From assembly GCA_026770025.1 (NCBI GenBank), contig JAMXDE010000064.1, forward strand, positions 62,001 to 126,000: a stretch of 64,000 nt of DNA, read 5' to 3'. Every line of letters begins with the position of its first letter. The first letter of the stretch is position 1. The translations under genes and the position numbers were made by a program. The DNA is from Craspedostauros australis. Lineage: Eukaryota > Bacillariophyta > Bacillariophyceae > Mastogloiales > Achnanthaceae. The notes under the pieces were generated by a model that worked only from the letters and a program-made list of their open reading frames with translations, ran no database searches and was not told the origin of the DNA. Of the stretch, positions 42,314-53,688 are shown piece after piece.

Positions 42314-44482
42314 CTATTTCACGGCGCCTGTGTGATCAACAGCCTTGTGCTTGATGTCGGACAATGTTGCTGCCGCTTCCGTTTTGGGAGACAGTTGCCT
42401 GAGAGTTTGGCCAGCTTGCATTCCTTCGGTCAATCCGGACCGTATTATTTCGCCATCGTCGTTGCCACCGTCGTTGCTACCGTCGTCATCATTCGCTCTC
42501 GTCAGATTCGATTGGGATGGCATGCCATCTGTCTCACCTCCTCCGTCGTGCGATTCCTGGATACTGGTTGCATTCATGAGGGATGATCTGTTTGCAATTG
42601 CCACCCCGCGATTGCCAATGCGCATCATTCTTCGAGTGGATCGGGGGCGCTGTGCACTTGAACCGTTGTCCGACAGGAGGCTGGGGAACGACTGCTGCGA
42701 GAAGGTCATCCTTGATGGATCGACCTCATGGATTGCCCAATACAAGATCTGAAGCGGGTTGATGTTCGAAGTGTCTGGGTCAATGGTGCTGCTCCCATTG
42801 CTGGAAACATGTGTGTTGGGAGATACCGAAGAGCTTGGTTCGTCTGGACTAGAGCTCGCTACGCCCTTTCCAGCCGCGGCGACGTTTCTATCGCTTTGCA
42901 TCTGCGCATCTGTTGGTGAGGTCATCGTGTTGCCTTGACCATTGCCGCTGGATGCGGACTTGAATTGCGATGACCGTTGCTCAGCAATGAGCTGCCGCAG
43001 CTTTCGCTCCGCGGTCTTCCTCGTCTTGCGATACTTGGGCCAAATGAACACGCCAAAGTTGAAGAAGCCCTGCGCTGGGTAGAATAGGGAGCAGACCATG
43101 ACCAAGGTAAAGATGCCTGGATGTCCGAGCCTGTCCTGCATATCCATGGTCCAATCCACGACCCCAAATGCAAAAGGCCAAACGAATGTGTTGCAATAAA
43201 CACTGCATGCAGGTATGCATGTTGCAAGCACGAGTGAGCCGGTGGGTTGTTGCCAAAAGGACACAACCAGCGAGGGGTGAGAAAGTAACAACCGAGAAGG
43301 ATTGTTGAAAGGACAACATTGTGTGAGTTGACGGTACAAGCGTATGATATGTATTGAACGATGCGCTCCGTGCACACATGCGTGCGTGTGTGCGAATGTG
43401 CGTTTATGCGTGGCTGTCTGCCGACATACTTCATACTTTCAACAACAAACAGGAAGAGTACCATACAACAATAATGATGCGAATAGAGCAGAGCAGAGCA
43501 TTCGACTCGACTCGACTCGACTCGACGATGCGCTGCTCTGCTTTGTGAGACGGATTACTCACATGCCGTACATGATGCACTGCCACGTGACCTGCTTCAG
43601 ACGATCCTCCTGTTGCGGAGAAAGGGCTGACCTGCGCTTGGGTTGACGACGGCGACCTTCCTCGTTATTGCTCGCTGTTGACGGTTGCGAAGCCGTGGCG
43701 TGCTTTTCGTTCGCGGCATACGTTGAGTAGACCGCTCGGTACAGCCCCACTGTGCTCGCAACGCCGATGGATCCGAGAAAGCCCACGGTGCAAGCAACGG
43801 TGAGAGCCAAAGCACCAAAACCGAGAGGCGCCGGTTTACACTCCAGCACCGTCATTGTGGTTGCGGAAGGGTCACCGCTGTTCATCGTCGTGTTGAAGGA
43901 CGACGCCAGCATGTTGACGTCGTTGGCGGAATCAACCCCATCGATCGGTTCGATCGGTACGATCACCTCCTCGCATTCTTCGGAGTAGGTCCCCATCAGG
44001 CAGTATCCTGTCATGTAGTTCAAGGCGTACTTGTTCTGGAATATCGCAATGACGGGGATCGTCATGACCGCCACAAAGGCAAAGACATGCACGAAAGGTT
44101 CGATCTTCTCGGCGATCTGCTTGTTGGTCCACTTGTGGCGGATCTGAAGGAAGAAGTTGGTGGCCAGGAAGGCGTTGTAGGCCGAGACGTAGATGGGTCC
44201 AGCGTTGAGAGAGAAGCCAAAGGCAGCGCAGGTGGCGCTGTTCCCGTGCGCGATGGGGCTGTCCGTGCGATCGGCGGGGACGAAGAAGGGGTGCATTCCA
44301 TTGAACAGGCTGATGACGATGTCCCCCACCGACAGCATGACGAGGATGCGATGGTAGACCAACGAAAGATCCCGTCTGACCATGAAGATGATGAGCGATG
44401 AGCCGATGATGGAGAACGTGGAAGAGATTGCCATCACGATGCCCTGCGCCAGGAATTGGTCATCCGTGCGATCCTGTCCCAT
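42314..44482 (-). CDS. Seven-transmembrane GPCR-like receptor (class E/cAMP-receptor-like)
   Basis: Two exons on the minus strand: 44482-43563 and 43202-42314, joined across a 360-nt intron (GTGAGT...GCATGCAG), 602 aa in frame. The junction rebuilds TM6: Cys-Ile-Met-Tyr-Gly | Ile-Val-Tyr-Cys-Asn. Hydrophobic segments are TM1 about 14-35, TM2 44-63 (LSVGDIVISL), TM3 about 84-110, TM4 131-149, TM5 222-247, TM6 300-318 and TM7 331-352 (YPAQGFFNFGVFIWPKYRK). The second extracellular loop is long, acidic and Cys-containing. The C-terminal 250 residues are a Ser/Asn/Asp-rich cytoplasmic tail. The topology and the end of TM7 resemble Dictyostelium-type cAMP-receptor-like proteins found in stramenopiles. 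The ligand and any G-protein coupling are unknown. The intron contains a GACTC pentanucleotide repeat. Confidence 0.8.
43500..43527. repeat. (GACTC)n pentanucleotide repeat in receptor intron
   Basis: Five tandem CTCGA/GACTC units inside the intron of the receptor gene. Confidence 0.85.
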
Positions 44483-46692
44483 CTTGATCGATGGTGATTG
44501 TGGTTGCTCTTGTCGCTATGACTATGTTGCTGCAATTGATGCGCTGTTGGTCGTGTATCATACGATAGTGGACTAATACTGTTGTACTCTACTCTTTGGA
44601 GAGAGTATCCTGGTGTGTTGCGTTGTATTGCGTTGTGTTGTATTGCGTTGCGTTGTGTGGTGCTCTATTCTGTGTGGGGGCTGAGCGGCTGACGACCTGA
44701 GAAAGATGTCCTCTTCTCCACTCGAGTGGTCGTATGGCACCATGTGCAACAGCTCGTACGGCCATGTGCTCGTCCTCGATCCTCGAGATGGAGTTCGTGG
44801 ATTCGACTATGGGACCCATGCTGCTATCTCGTGTTGACTGGTCTCGCTGCGCAGTGATGTTCCGTTTGATCCGCTGGCCGTGCGGAAGGGCACAGGCACG
44901 TGGGTGTTCGCGCCAACATTGCCCGCGGAAGGGCTCGCCCACGCATTCCCTCTTGTTCTCATCGTGTGCGCACCTTGTACGCAGAGAGGCTCCATCCCGT
45001 CGCGCGACAAGAACAGGGGGGAATGTCTTCCTTCCAAAACCGCTGGCGCGCGTCATGTGGTACAACTGTGCCCATGAAGATCAGAAACAATTCTTCCACC
45101 ACAACCGAGAAATGGCCAAAACAGCACAAGAGGAACAGAAAACCGGAGGTGTTCTTCCTGTAGCGCCAAGCACTCTACCACGCTCGGACGTGCGCATCCC
45201 GCATCCTGATCCTGTCGCGGCCACCTCGACCTTGACATTTGTGCCTGTTCGCTAGGCCCTGCGGGCACCATAATCGTACACAAAGACCCATCGGTGTCTC
45301 TTTGGAGCGACAACGCCGAATGGTGGTCGACCTACTTTGCCCCAACAGCACTTAACCTCTGTGAGTCGCTTGAGAGTCCAATAGTCATCGTCCGAGAACT
45401 CACAATGTCCGTTTCTGCCTCTTTTTGTTGGACTGTCTGGTAGCTCGCAGCCGCGCAAGTTGAACTGCCAAGAGTTCCATTCTCGTTGTGGTACTTTGGC
45501 AGATTGGTGCTGAGCGACTCAACAAGAGCGTTTCGGTCAGTTCTGCATGTGCTGATTGGCGCCATTTCCCTGGTGTGCGACAATGGCGACTCTCCAGCGC
45601 CTGTGGCTCTGTCTCTCGCTCTCTCAAGAGAAAGAGGATGGTTGGATGAGGTCAACGACACGGAGACCCACGAAGGATGACAGCGTATCTGCGAGAATCT
45701 TGGAGGGCGACTCGTGCAAGAATCGCAACGAAAGCAGAACAAGGGAACACGAGAAACCATCCGATCTCTCCGCAAGATCAATCAAGGCAATAATTTTCCG
45801 TTGGAGGAACGCGAAGTGAGATTGCTTGCGAAAAGCGGCTCTCATGTTGACGACCACGAACGCGAGGCACCATGGCCCCAACCAGAATAGTATCAAAATT
45901 GTATCGCGCGAAGAGGTGAGTCATCCATCGGGAAGGCGCCGTTCGTGTCAATCCCTGCTTTCTGGTTCCGCGAGCGGAAGGACCACGGACAACAGGTCAC
46001 CACCATTCGTGGTTGGCGGGCGTTGTGGCGTTGGCATGGTTACTCATACGATGGACGTTTTCTTCGTCCTGTTCTTGGCTGTGTCCCACAAAATGCGATC
46101 GCATGACAACTATTGTATTCGATTACATTATGTTATTTTATAATATTCTATTATGTTACATTGTATTCTACAACACCAAACATACCACCCGATTGCCCGA
46201 GGGTGGCGACTTTCATGTTCTGCTGCCATACCGTGCACTCGCCTGATCTCCCCCCGCAGATGAAGCCGCCACGAAACGGACTTTCATCATAGCACAAATA
46301 TTGCCAACAAAAGTGCTTCTGTCAGAGTGGGCTGGGATGGCTCATTAAAGTGATGTTCTATCCACACTTGCACGAGCTGCCGGCGTACTGGTCTGCCACG
46401 ATGAACATTTCATCGAGACGCGAGGAAACAGGCACCTTGGAGCCGCTACAGCTCGAAGTTCCATCTCCAACAGACAGCGTGCACCCTCACAGTCGGTGTC
46501 TGCGTGGCGAAACGATTGCGTTGCATGCTCGGCGAATTGGAGTCAAATATTGGTCGCATAGGTGCCATGCGGGTGCCGGCGATAGGCGGGTCGAGAGAGC
46601 GACCTATCATGGACTCCAGCGATGTTGTGCTGAATCAAGGTCAACAGATACGATATGTGTATAGCTTCCAATTGCCACCAACAATGGAACGA
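44483..46692. other. Spacer without a supportable gene
   Basis: Starts with a degenerate GTTGT/GTATT/GCGTT pentamer array (about 44610-44670) upstream of the receptor ATG. A plus frame from ATG 44706 is protein-like for 43 codons (GHVLVLDPRDG, GFDYGTHAAIS), then meets TGA and continues in the same frame (DPLAVRKGTGTWVF). A 173-codon plus frame (44734-45255) and a 158-codon minus frame (44589-45065) overlap it. A small plus-strand gene with an error or intron may be present, but no family fits well enough to call. 45.3-46.6 kb has only short frames. Confidence 0.4.
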
Positions 46693-46765
46693 GGGCGCTT
46701 AGCTCAGTTGGCAGAGCGTCCGCTTTGCATGCGGAAGGTCGCCGGTTCGATTCCGGCAGTGTCCA
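46693..46765 (+). tRNA. tRNA-Ala (anticodon TGC)
   Basis: 73 nt, no intron. The acceptor stem GGGCGCT pairs with AGTGTCC and includes the G3-U70 wobble that identifies alanine tRNAs. The D-arm is AGCTCAGTTGGCAGAGC and the anticodon stem-loop TCCGC-TTTGCAT-GCGGA. The T-arm GCCGGTTCGATTCCGGC carries the B-box GGTTCGATTCC, the D-arm holds the A-box, and A is the discriminator. A TTTT terminator follows at 46767-46770. The 3' CCA is not encoded, as expected for a nuclear gene. Confidence 0.97.
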
Positions 46766-46770
46766 CTTTT

Positions 46771-49532
46771 GGTTCGCGGTTTTGTCGGACGAGAAGAACT
46801 TGCGCTGGAGGAATCGCCTCTCCATTGTGGCGCAATGAGATGCTTCTGCGCACCAACGAAACCGCGCAATTGCTCCAAGGCAGTTCATCCCGCTGCCCGG
46901 AGACGACACCAACAGTCACACGCGCGCAAGGGAGGAAGACTTGGCCTGTAGCAGCAACCATGGTACAGGACAAGTCGCTGTTGCTTTTGCATCCGCCAGT
47001 TTCCGGTTGCGGAAAGGAGTGTCCCACTCGCGCGCTGCATTCACAACACATATAGTGTGTCCCTTTTTCATGAATCGTCAACCTCCTCGAAATCTTCCAC
47101 TATTGTGGTGTGGAACTCCGTTTGGAAGTAATGTTGGTATATGTTGCATTTCCGGTGACCCGTTGTGCGACATACCAACACAGAACAGCTGACGACTGCG
47201 TTCCAGTCCGAATACCGAAACAACCGTTCTCCCGATTCCGCGAATGTCGCACCAACCTTACGTCATTTGAGATGAGAACAGTCAGATTCTTTTCGTGTTC
47301 CACGGAGAACAGTTGCGCACCAAGTCCATTTTTCGCATCATGATGGCATGTGATGCCAACAACTCGTGCTCACTTTTCATCAGCGGAACCTATTCTTCAC
47401 GAGGGCATCGCCCACCTTGATCCACTCTTTGTGTGCGTCTGCTTGCGTCCATGGAGATCCAAGGCGCAGAACGGCTGTGTGATGCAGTGCACTGTTGTTT
47501 GGAGAGGACTTGTGTGTGTGCCTGCGAGCTGCGACGATCCGAACAAATCGGCGTCGGAACGAACGAAGGAACAAAAACAAGCGGCAGGATCTTGGCATTC
47601 ATTCACATCGACCATGCGAACGATGCCCACTTTGCCAAACTCTTTGTTCCCATCTGCTGCTGCTGGTCTTCCCAGCATCAGGTGTGGCGTGTCGTCTCAC
47701 ATCACATCACATCACATCACATCACGCCGTGCCATCCCAACACTCAAGTCAATTCTCCAAGTCCAACAAAAACAAATGGACCATCACAAGGCAAGATGAA
47801 CAAGGAAATGGCTTCGACGAATGATAAGATAAGAGCCTGCGGTGACCACCAAGTGGATCGACCGCGTTGGCGAAGCAAACGGCATCAACAATTGTGAGAC
47901 TCCGCCATGGCATCGACAAGGCTACTTCGCATGTCATCCACAGACGCTGACGTCCTCCCCAATACCACAAGAATGCTCTTTGCCACAACACACACGAAGA
48001 ACACCAACGCAGATTACAGCTGCAGTTGCAGTTGCAACTTCAGCTACATCTGTAAGAAGTGTTTCGTGGGAGATGCGGCCACATCCGACATGCACGATGC
48101 GCAATTCGTGATGCAGCACGAGGCATGCTGAAACAGCGATGATGTGACGTTGGAAATTCGGATGCTCGATGTGCACAAAAAATGCGAATCCAAGGCATGA
48201 TACTTCTGCACAACGAGGAAGAGAAGCCTGACACGATTATCCGAGATGATGCACGCATGGCGCGAAGGCAAAGCAGCAATTCAGCAACAATACAGCAAGC
48301 ACCCCAGAAGCAATTCTGCAGGCAATGCCATAGTCTTACGGCACCTCGTGGCATGCTGGGTGCTGCCAGAAGAAAATGCTTAGATTGATGCTGTCAAAGC
48401 GACTGGGAGTTTGGCACGATGGCATCAAATGAGACGGAGAGGTTTCATCGATCACATTTGCCAAATTGACAAATGTGGTGCTTCTCGTACAAGTCCGATC
48501 AAAGTACTCTCCACAGTTGACGGACTGGTGAATCGTCACAACCAGCAACCCATCATCGATCGATCAATCAATCAATCAACCGACCAAACCAACAACGGGC
48601 GAATCGTGCATGCATTCATTCTACAACCACATCGATGTGCAACGGCACAGATGTGCACCGCCAACAGCGCGCGCCCACAGCCGTCAGCTCTGCGCAGCTG
48701 CAGCAAATCCAGCCTCAACCACGACAACAAAGAACACTCGACGCCGCAAACTCGAGACGCGGCCGAGTACGTCGAAATTGTGTGAGAGAATACGGGCGGA
48801 TCCTGTGCGAATGGGTCTCAGGAAGCCAAGGAGTACCGGACAGTATTGGTATGGCACAAGCGCCAAAACGCCGAAACACCAAAACACCAAAACAAATACC
48901 AAACTGGGCGACATCACCAGGATTAGCACCGGAAACATCATCGGCAGTATCCCCACTATTGTCAGCAGCAGCAGCACCAGCGTCCGCGGCATGATCAACA
49001 GCAGCCGCGACTTCAACTTCGCGGAGAGCCAAAGTGCAACAGATTACAGTAATGTAGAATACAGTACAGTACAGTACAACCATAATGGCCATACCCCGCC
49101 GCGAAGCGATACAGGCATGGATGAACGAGCCGATGGGTGTGCGAAGGCTGAAACGCACGCATCCCGGAATACGATGCCAGCCAGATCGCACATGATCCAT
49201 CATCGCGCGTCGCGCACGAGGCGTTGGTTGGAAATTCGTCGGGCACCAAATGGGCCACAGCAACGTACGTGCTCTACACTCCACTTGCAGGGTGTGCCAT
49301 ACGAACTCATGGAGCATTCGCAGGGCAGCGCGATCGCGCACACCAAGAACCCATGCATACAGTCCCTGGCAACCAATTTCAAGCGCATAAATCCAAGCAA
49401 GTAATCCCAGTCCTATCAACATTACTCCACTTTCCAAAGTGTGGCACACTATCAGCTTCACTATCAGCTTCAGCATCCATAGGCTCGCAAAGTGAAGATA
49501 GAGGCAGAACAAATCCTGTCAGTACTCTCCAT
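46771..49532. other. Spacer without a supportable gene
   Basis: Contains a (CACAT)n pentamer run (about 47698-47724), a CCAAAACA repeat (about 48865-48895) and an AGTACAGTAC run (about 49055-49078). Overlapping antisense frames of 264 codons (plus 48610-49404) and 265 codons (minus 48715-49512) are mutually exclusive. Neither has a recognisable domain or an obvious start context. Confidence 0.45.
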
Positions 49533-50246
49533 CTACCAGGTGCACGCCGATCTGCTGTCCACCAATCTCCCCAGCTGATTCCAAGCCTCTTCGTCGTCGC
49601 TGTCGTAGCTCTCAAAGCTGCAGTCGCTATCTTCGTCGATCTGCGATTGCAGCGTCGCCAGCATCTGATTAATAATGGCCAACACCGCATCGCCCTTTTT
49701 CTCCCACGGTTTCAGTGGCGGTGATTGCGCAGCAACCGCCACGGCAGCGGCAACTGCATAGCAGTGATGTTGAGGCTGGCGATAGCGAGCTTGACCGACG
49801 TGGATACCGGTCATGTTGCCATGCGGCACGGTGTCGGCACTGTGCTGAGACGAATCGGCGAAGGAGGTGTCGTAACAGGGAGCCGCGGATGGGGGATACT
49901 GCTGTATCCAATACTGCATCCCTGCAACTTGGTGCAGGGCTGACATGGAACGAGTCGACGGAGCGTGAGTGAGGGGCTGGGATCTGTGTGGATGTTGCGT
50001 CGATGGACACTGCCGGCTTTCGAGATGATGATTTGAGATGGGGCAATGGGGTGTGGCTGGCGGCGACAGAGATTCCTCGCTGGACAGGGTTGACACAGGC
50101 GACGACGACGATGGTCCACGCTCATCCCTCGAGCTGTAGGCCTTGAGGTTGCTGTGTATTGTGATGTTGGAAAGCACTCGGTGCTGGTGCGAGTCGTCTC
50201 GAGCCGATCCAGCCTGATGGGGTTCTGTGTTGGGGGTGTCAAACAT
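49533..50246 (-). CDS. Hypothetical low-complexity protein
   Basis: About 237 aa from ATG at 50246 (MFDTPNTEPHQ...). Ser/Pro/His-rich and probably disordered for the first 150 residues, with Gln/Tyr/Pro-rich pieces (QYWIQQYPPS). Then a short Ala run, a conserved-looking helix (PWEKKGDAVLAIINQMLATL) and a very acidic C-terminus (DEDSDCSFESYDSDDEE). No family is recognised. The ordered composition change and acidic tail recall small diatom regulatory or hypothetical proteins. It has no intron, and the upstream region (50270-50370) holds TACTG/CTACT-rich sequence. It could be a real gene or a chance frame. Confidence 0.45.
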   Translation of the reverse strand: MFDTPNTEPHQAGSARDDSHQHRVLSNITIHSNLKAYSSRDERGPSSSSPVSTLSSEESLSPPATPHCPISNHHLESRQCPSTQHPHRSQPLTHAPSTRSMSALHQVAGMQYWIQQYPPSAAPCYDTSFADSSQHSADTVPHGNMTGIHVGQARYRQPQHHCYAVAAAVAVAAQSPPLKPWEKKGDAVLAIINQMLATLQSQIDEDSDCSFESYDSDDEEAWNQLGRLVDSRSACTW

Positions 50247-50269
50247 GTCGGATCTCAAATACTCGATAA

Positions 50270-52389
50270 TACTTCGAATACTTCACGAACGTGCTGCCTC
50301 GCTCTATTTATCGGTATGGTACGGTGTGTGGTACGCCACTCTACTGTACTCTACTCTACAGTACTGTACAGAACAGCAGGATATTGGAGCTGCGAGGTGT
50401 CTGCTGGGATCAACCTCGCTGAATGTAGTCGTATGCAAGCAAGCAGGCACGAATACGAACCCAATTGCTGATTGCTGATTGCCGCGAGTGTTGAGAGCTG
50501 GTTGTTGGTTGTTGGTTGCTGATCGGGATGTCTCACCCCTCACGAAGCCTGAGGATTGGTGGATCGACGTCCGGTGGCATCGAAGCATGCAGAATAGAGG
50601 ATGCAGTGAGATCCGATGCAACACAATACAATGCAATGAGACGCAAAGGGATCCAAGAAGGTTGAGACTGTGAGTATGATTATGGTGTGCAGATCGAAGC
50701 GTCGCAAACATCAGATGCATCATTTCGCAGAACACCTGACTTGTGCCCCACCCTCAGTGTTCTGGTACGCGAAGGACGAGCACAGAGGCAACCACAAAGC
50801 ACGGAGAAGCCGAGCAAGGTTCGTACCATATGTACTATAATAGTACGAGTAGGGAAGTAGGGAAGTGGCGAGATGCGGAGGCCTCTGATGCTGGATGCGA
50901 TAGGTGGTATGGAGTACAGCAGAGTACCACTTCTCCATATGATATGATATACTCCAGTGAATGTTGCTGCGTTTGAAGTAATCGTAGGGGCGACGTCGAT
51001 GGTTGACTGGTCCGTTGCGGTTGCTGGCACGGTAGCTGCGGTCGGTACTGGCTGGCCTCGCTGATGCTGTTCCTACGCGAATGCTGGCGTCGGTGCTCTG
51101 GTTGCTGTCGTGTTGTTTGATGGTGTTCGTGGTTGGCACCGCATCCTCAATCTTGGCGGTAGTACCGCAGTACGCCAACTTCAGGTATCGTTGGGCTGTA
51201 GGGACGCTTCCGTGCAAATCTGCCACGATGACGCAGATGCGCGGCGCAGATGGGCAACACAGATGGGTGCTCGTCATGGTGTGACACACAAAGGACCGAT
51301 TCGAGGCCAGCACGCCGATACGCATAGTCACAGATCTGACATCACTTCATGTCGTTGACAAAAATACAGCTGAAGAATTGTCCGTTTGCCCCCTTTCTGG
51401 AATTGTTCTGAACCGAATCCGCGGAACGGCAAACGGCCGATCTGCGAGGCAGGAGGTATGGTGCGATACTCTACATCGATCTGTATGTAGATCGAGTGGC
51501 ACTTGCACGTGTGCATTAGTATGGTGCCATACATGCCATGCATGCCATGCATACAATACGTACAGATACGTCCACGCACATGACAACAGCACCAACATAG
51601 GCGCAATCACCGCAGCACCATGGTCATCAACTTCGCGTGTGGTCTTGGTGCTGTTGATGCTCTCGTGTCTGTGCTTACTTTGTTTCTGTACTTTTAGAGT
51701 AGTTTTGGGGCGAGACATTCAAACGGTCAATTGCCACCAAGCAGTGTCAGCGGTCAAACAAACAAACTGCAGACTTGTATTCACGGTCAGAACAACAATG
51801 CACGGTCTCATATACATCAAACGTGGTATATTGAAGACACATTCAACAGAATCAATGGGAGATTTTGTTCGCTTCGACTTGACCTGCTCGATTTCAGTCG
51901 TAGCCTTGTCTTGCTCTAGAGATAGAGAGAGAATACTGTGGAGAGCATCTCTCTATGTATTGTACACATTGAATGTACTCCACTCCACATGCATGCTGCA
52001 CACTATCCAGGGGCGAACTTCACTAGCACAGTTGGTGGAGAGCACTTCAGTGAACATTAGGGGTTCACACAAGTATACTGCGAGCCACACCATCGTGAGG
52101 CGATTCCGGGGCCCGAGAACGTTGTCGGGGAAACAGGACATGCGCATTGCGTGGCCAGTTCCTCTGCCGATCGAGGTGGGATGCAACCTCGTGTGGATAC
52201 TGCGAGCAGGAGCATCTGCTACATTTCGACATCGCAATACCAATACACCACACAAGTGCCTATTCTATCATGCTCTTCAACCGCAAATGAGTACTCCATC
52301 CGGAATGCGAACGCACATGCGATGTGTCTGCGGAGAATACAGTCTGGTAGATGTTGTGTCTATGGTACAGTTGCATTACTCCTCTATGT
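50270..52389. other. Spacer without a supportable gene
   Basis: Simple sequence at 50335-50370 (TACTCTAC/TACAGTAC), GTTGGTTGTTGG near 50500 and CATGCCATGCATGC near 51535-51553. The longest frame (plus 51378-52421) starts with TTG, lacks any recognisable domain and overlaps the 3' end of the next gene on the other strand. Confidence 0.4.
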
Positions 52390-53688
52390 TCATTGCATCG
52401 CAGCATGTTTTGTTTCCATGAAGAATGACTTGGACAGGTGGCGCTGCTGCTTTTTGCGGTTCCAGGTCTGGCACACCCTGTTTTGCTTGCGACACTGCCG
52501 GCGCAATTCGTTTGCGGTCATGGTGTCGTTGTTGGCGGAGATGATGGCGTAGCGTTGCTCGTAGCTGAATCTGAGGCTGTTGGAGGTCGTGACCGTGGCG
52601 GAGCACGTGGAAGACGAGCGATGGCAATCGAGCGGCCCCGTCTCGCAGCTCTCGAAGTTGTCGACGGTGGTGGACTGTTCGGCCGTGTGATTCCAATCCA
52701 GCGTGATGGGGCAACCGGATGTGCAGTACGGGTGGTCACCGAGGATCTGCGGGAAGGTGCGCACGGAGACGGTGCCGAAGGACACGGACTTGGCGGAGGA
52801 CGCGACGGAGTGGGAGTCGTCGCCCGCATCACCCTGGAAGTCTTCCAGGAGCAGGCTGTCCTCATGTTCGAAGTGCTTGCTGTCGTTGGTGCTGTCGAGG
52901 CAGTCGGCCATGATGTTGTCATTGTTGCTGAAGGTACCAGCGTAGACGTCGTCGTGGTCGCCATCGTGGCTGATGGAGTCCTGGTCGTCGTGGGTTTCCA
53001 GACTGTCATCGATCGATTGGATGCTCCCAGCAGACGAGAAGTTGGTGGCACTGGTGCAGGAGCGTCTGAGGAAACGGTCGCGGCGCTGGCGATCGGATGG
53101 CGAACCCACAACCAGGGTCATGAATGACCGCTGCATCCTCTTTGGAAGCGTCTTCTGTTGGTGTTGGTGTTGCGCGTCCTTGGTGTCGATCAGCTTGGTT
53201 TCGCTGCTGCTGCTGCTCTTCCTCCAGCTCCTGCTCCTGGTCATGAAGTTGGTCTGCCTCTGCCTCTGCGTTTGCATCGGGTCGCTGGTGGTTGCGATTG
53301 GTGACTGCGGGAAGTCCGAGTCAGGATGAGAGTGGCTGCGACGGTGCTTGGTGTCGGACTGCGACGCATGCGCCACGAGGATGACCGCCTGGTCCAGACC
53401 ACCATCGTCGTCATGGTCGAGACTGCCGGTCGCGTGGCGCACGGTGGTGGCGCTTTTGTGCCTGTGGATGCGCCGAATCGTGGTAGCGATGGAACGGCGG
53501 TTCATCCAGTGGTGCGGCTGGTCGTGATTTGCGGTTGATTTGGAGCCGATGGCGCTTTCGCTTGCGCGATGTTGGGGTCTGTCGGAAGCGCAGCTGTCGT
53601 CTGCGTGTGGACTGTCCTTGTTCTTGAGGTGCATGCTGTTCATGGCCAGGACGATGCGTGGCCATCTTGAGGCTGGTTTGCGTCCCAT
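52390..53688 (-). CDS. Conserved diatom-type hypothetical protein with LGD-P motif
   Basis: 432 aa from ATG at 53688 (MGRKPASRW). The first 260 residues are disordered, rich in His, Ser, Asp and Gln, with basic patches. An acidic segment follows (about 255-310). The recognisable part is SVSFGTVSVRTFPQILGDHP followed by CTSGCPITLDW (about 330-360). This is a diatom version of a motif V.F..V.VR.Y...LGDNP....G.P..L.W that occurs in many stramenopile hypothetical proteins. A basic C-terminal helix region (NELRRQCRKQNR, WNRKKQQRH) follows. The function of the motif is not known. Length and motif position near the C-terminus are typical of those proteins. No intron. Confidence 0.7.
   Translation of the reverse strand: MGRKPASRWPRIVLAMNSMHLKNKDSPHADDSCASDRPQHRASESAIGSKSTANHDQPHHWMNRRSIATTIRRIHRHKSATTVRHATGSLDHDDDGGLDQAVILVAHASQSDTKHRRSHSHPDSDFPQSPIATTSDPMQTQRQRQTNFMTRSRSWRKSSSSSETKLIDTKDAQHQHQQKTLPKRMQRSFMTLVVGSPSDRQRRDRFLRRSCTSATNFSSAGSIQSIDDSLETHDDQDSISHDGDHDDVYAGTFSNNDNIMADCLDSTNDSKHFEHEDSLLLEDFQGDAGDDSHSVASSAKSVSFGTVSVRTFPQILGDHPYCTSGCPITLDWNHTAEQSTTVDNFESCETGPLDCHRSSSTCSATVTTSNSLRFSYEQRYAIISANNDTMTANELRRQCRKQNRVCQTWNRKKQQRHLSKSFFMETKHAAMQ

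Noticed and set aside
44706-45260. Possible AAR2-like splicing factor start (GHVLVLDPRDG, GFDYGTH)
   Set aside because: A resemblance in about 20 residues only; the expected following motif is absent and a TGA interrupts the frame.
48610-49512. Overlapping 264- and 265-codon antisense ORFs
   Set aside because: Mutually exclusive, no recognisable domain, low-complexity stretches; coding cannot be supported for either strand.
51378-52421. 347-codon plus-strand ORF
   Set aside because: Starts with TTG, odd composition, overlaps the end of a better-supported minus-strand gene.
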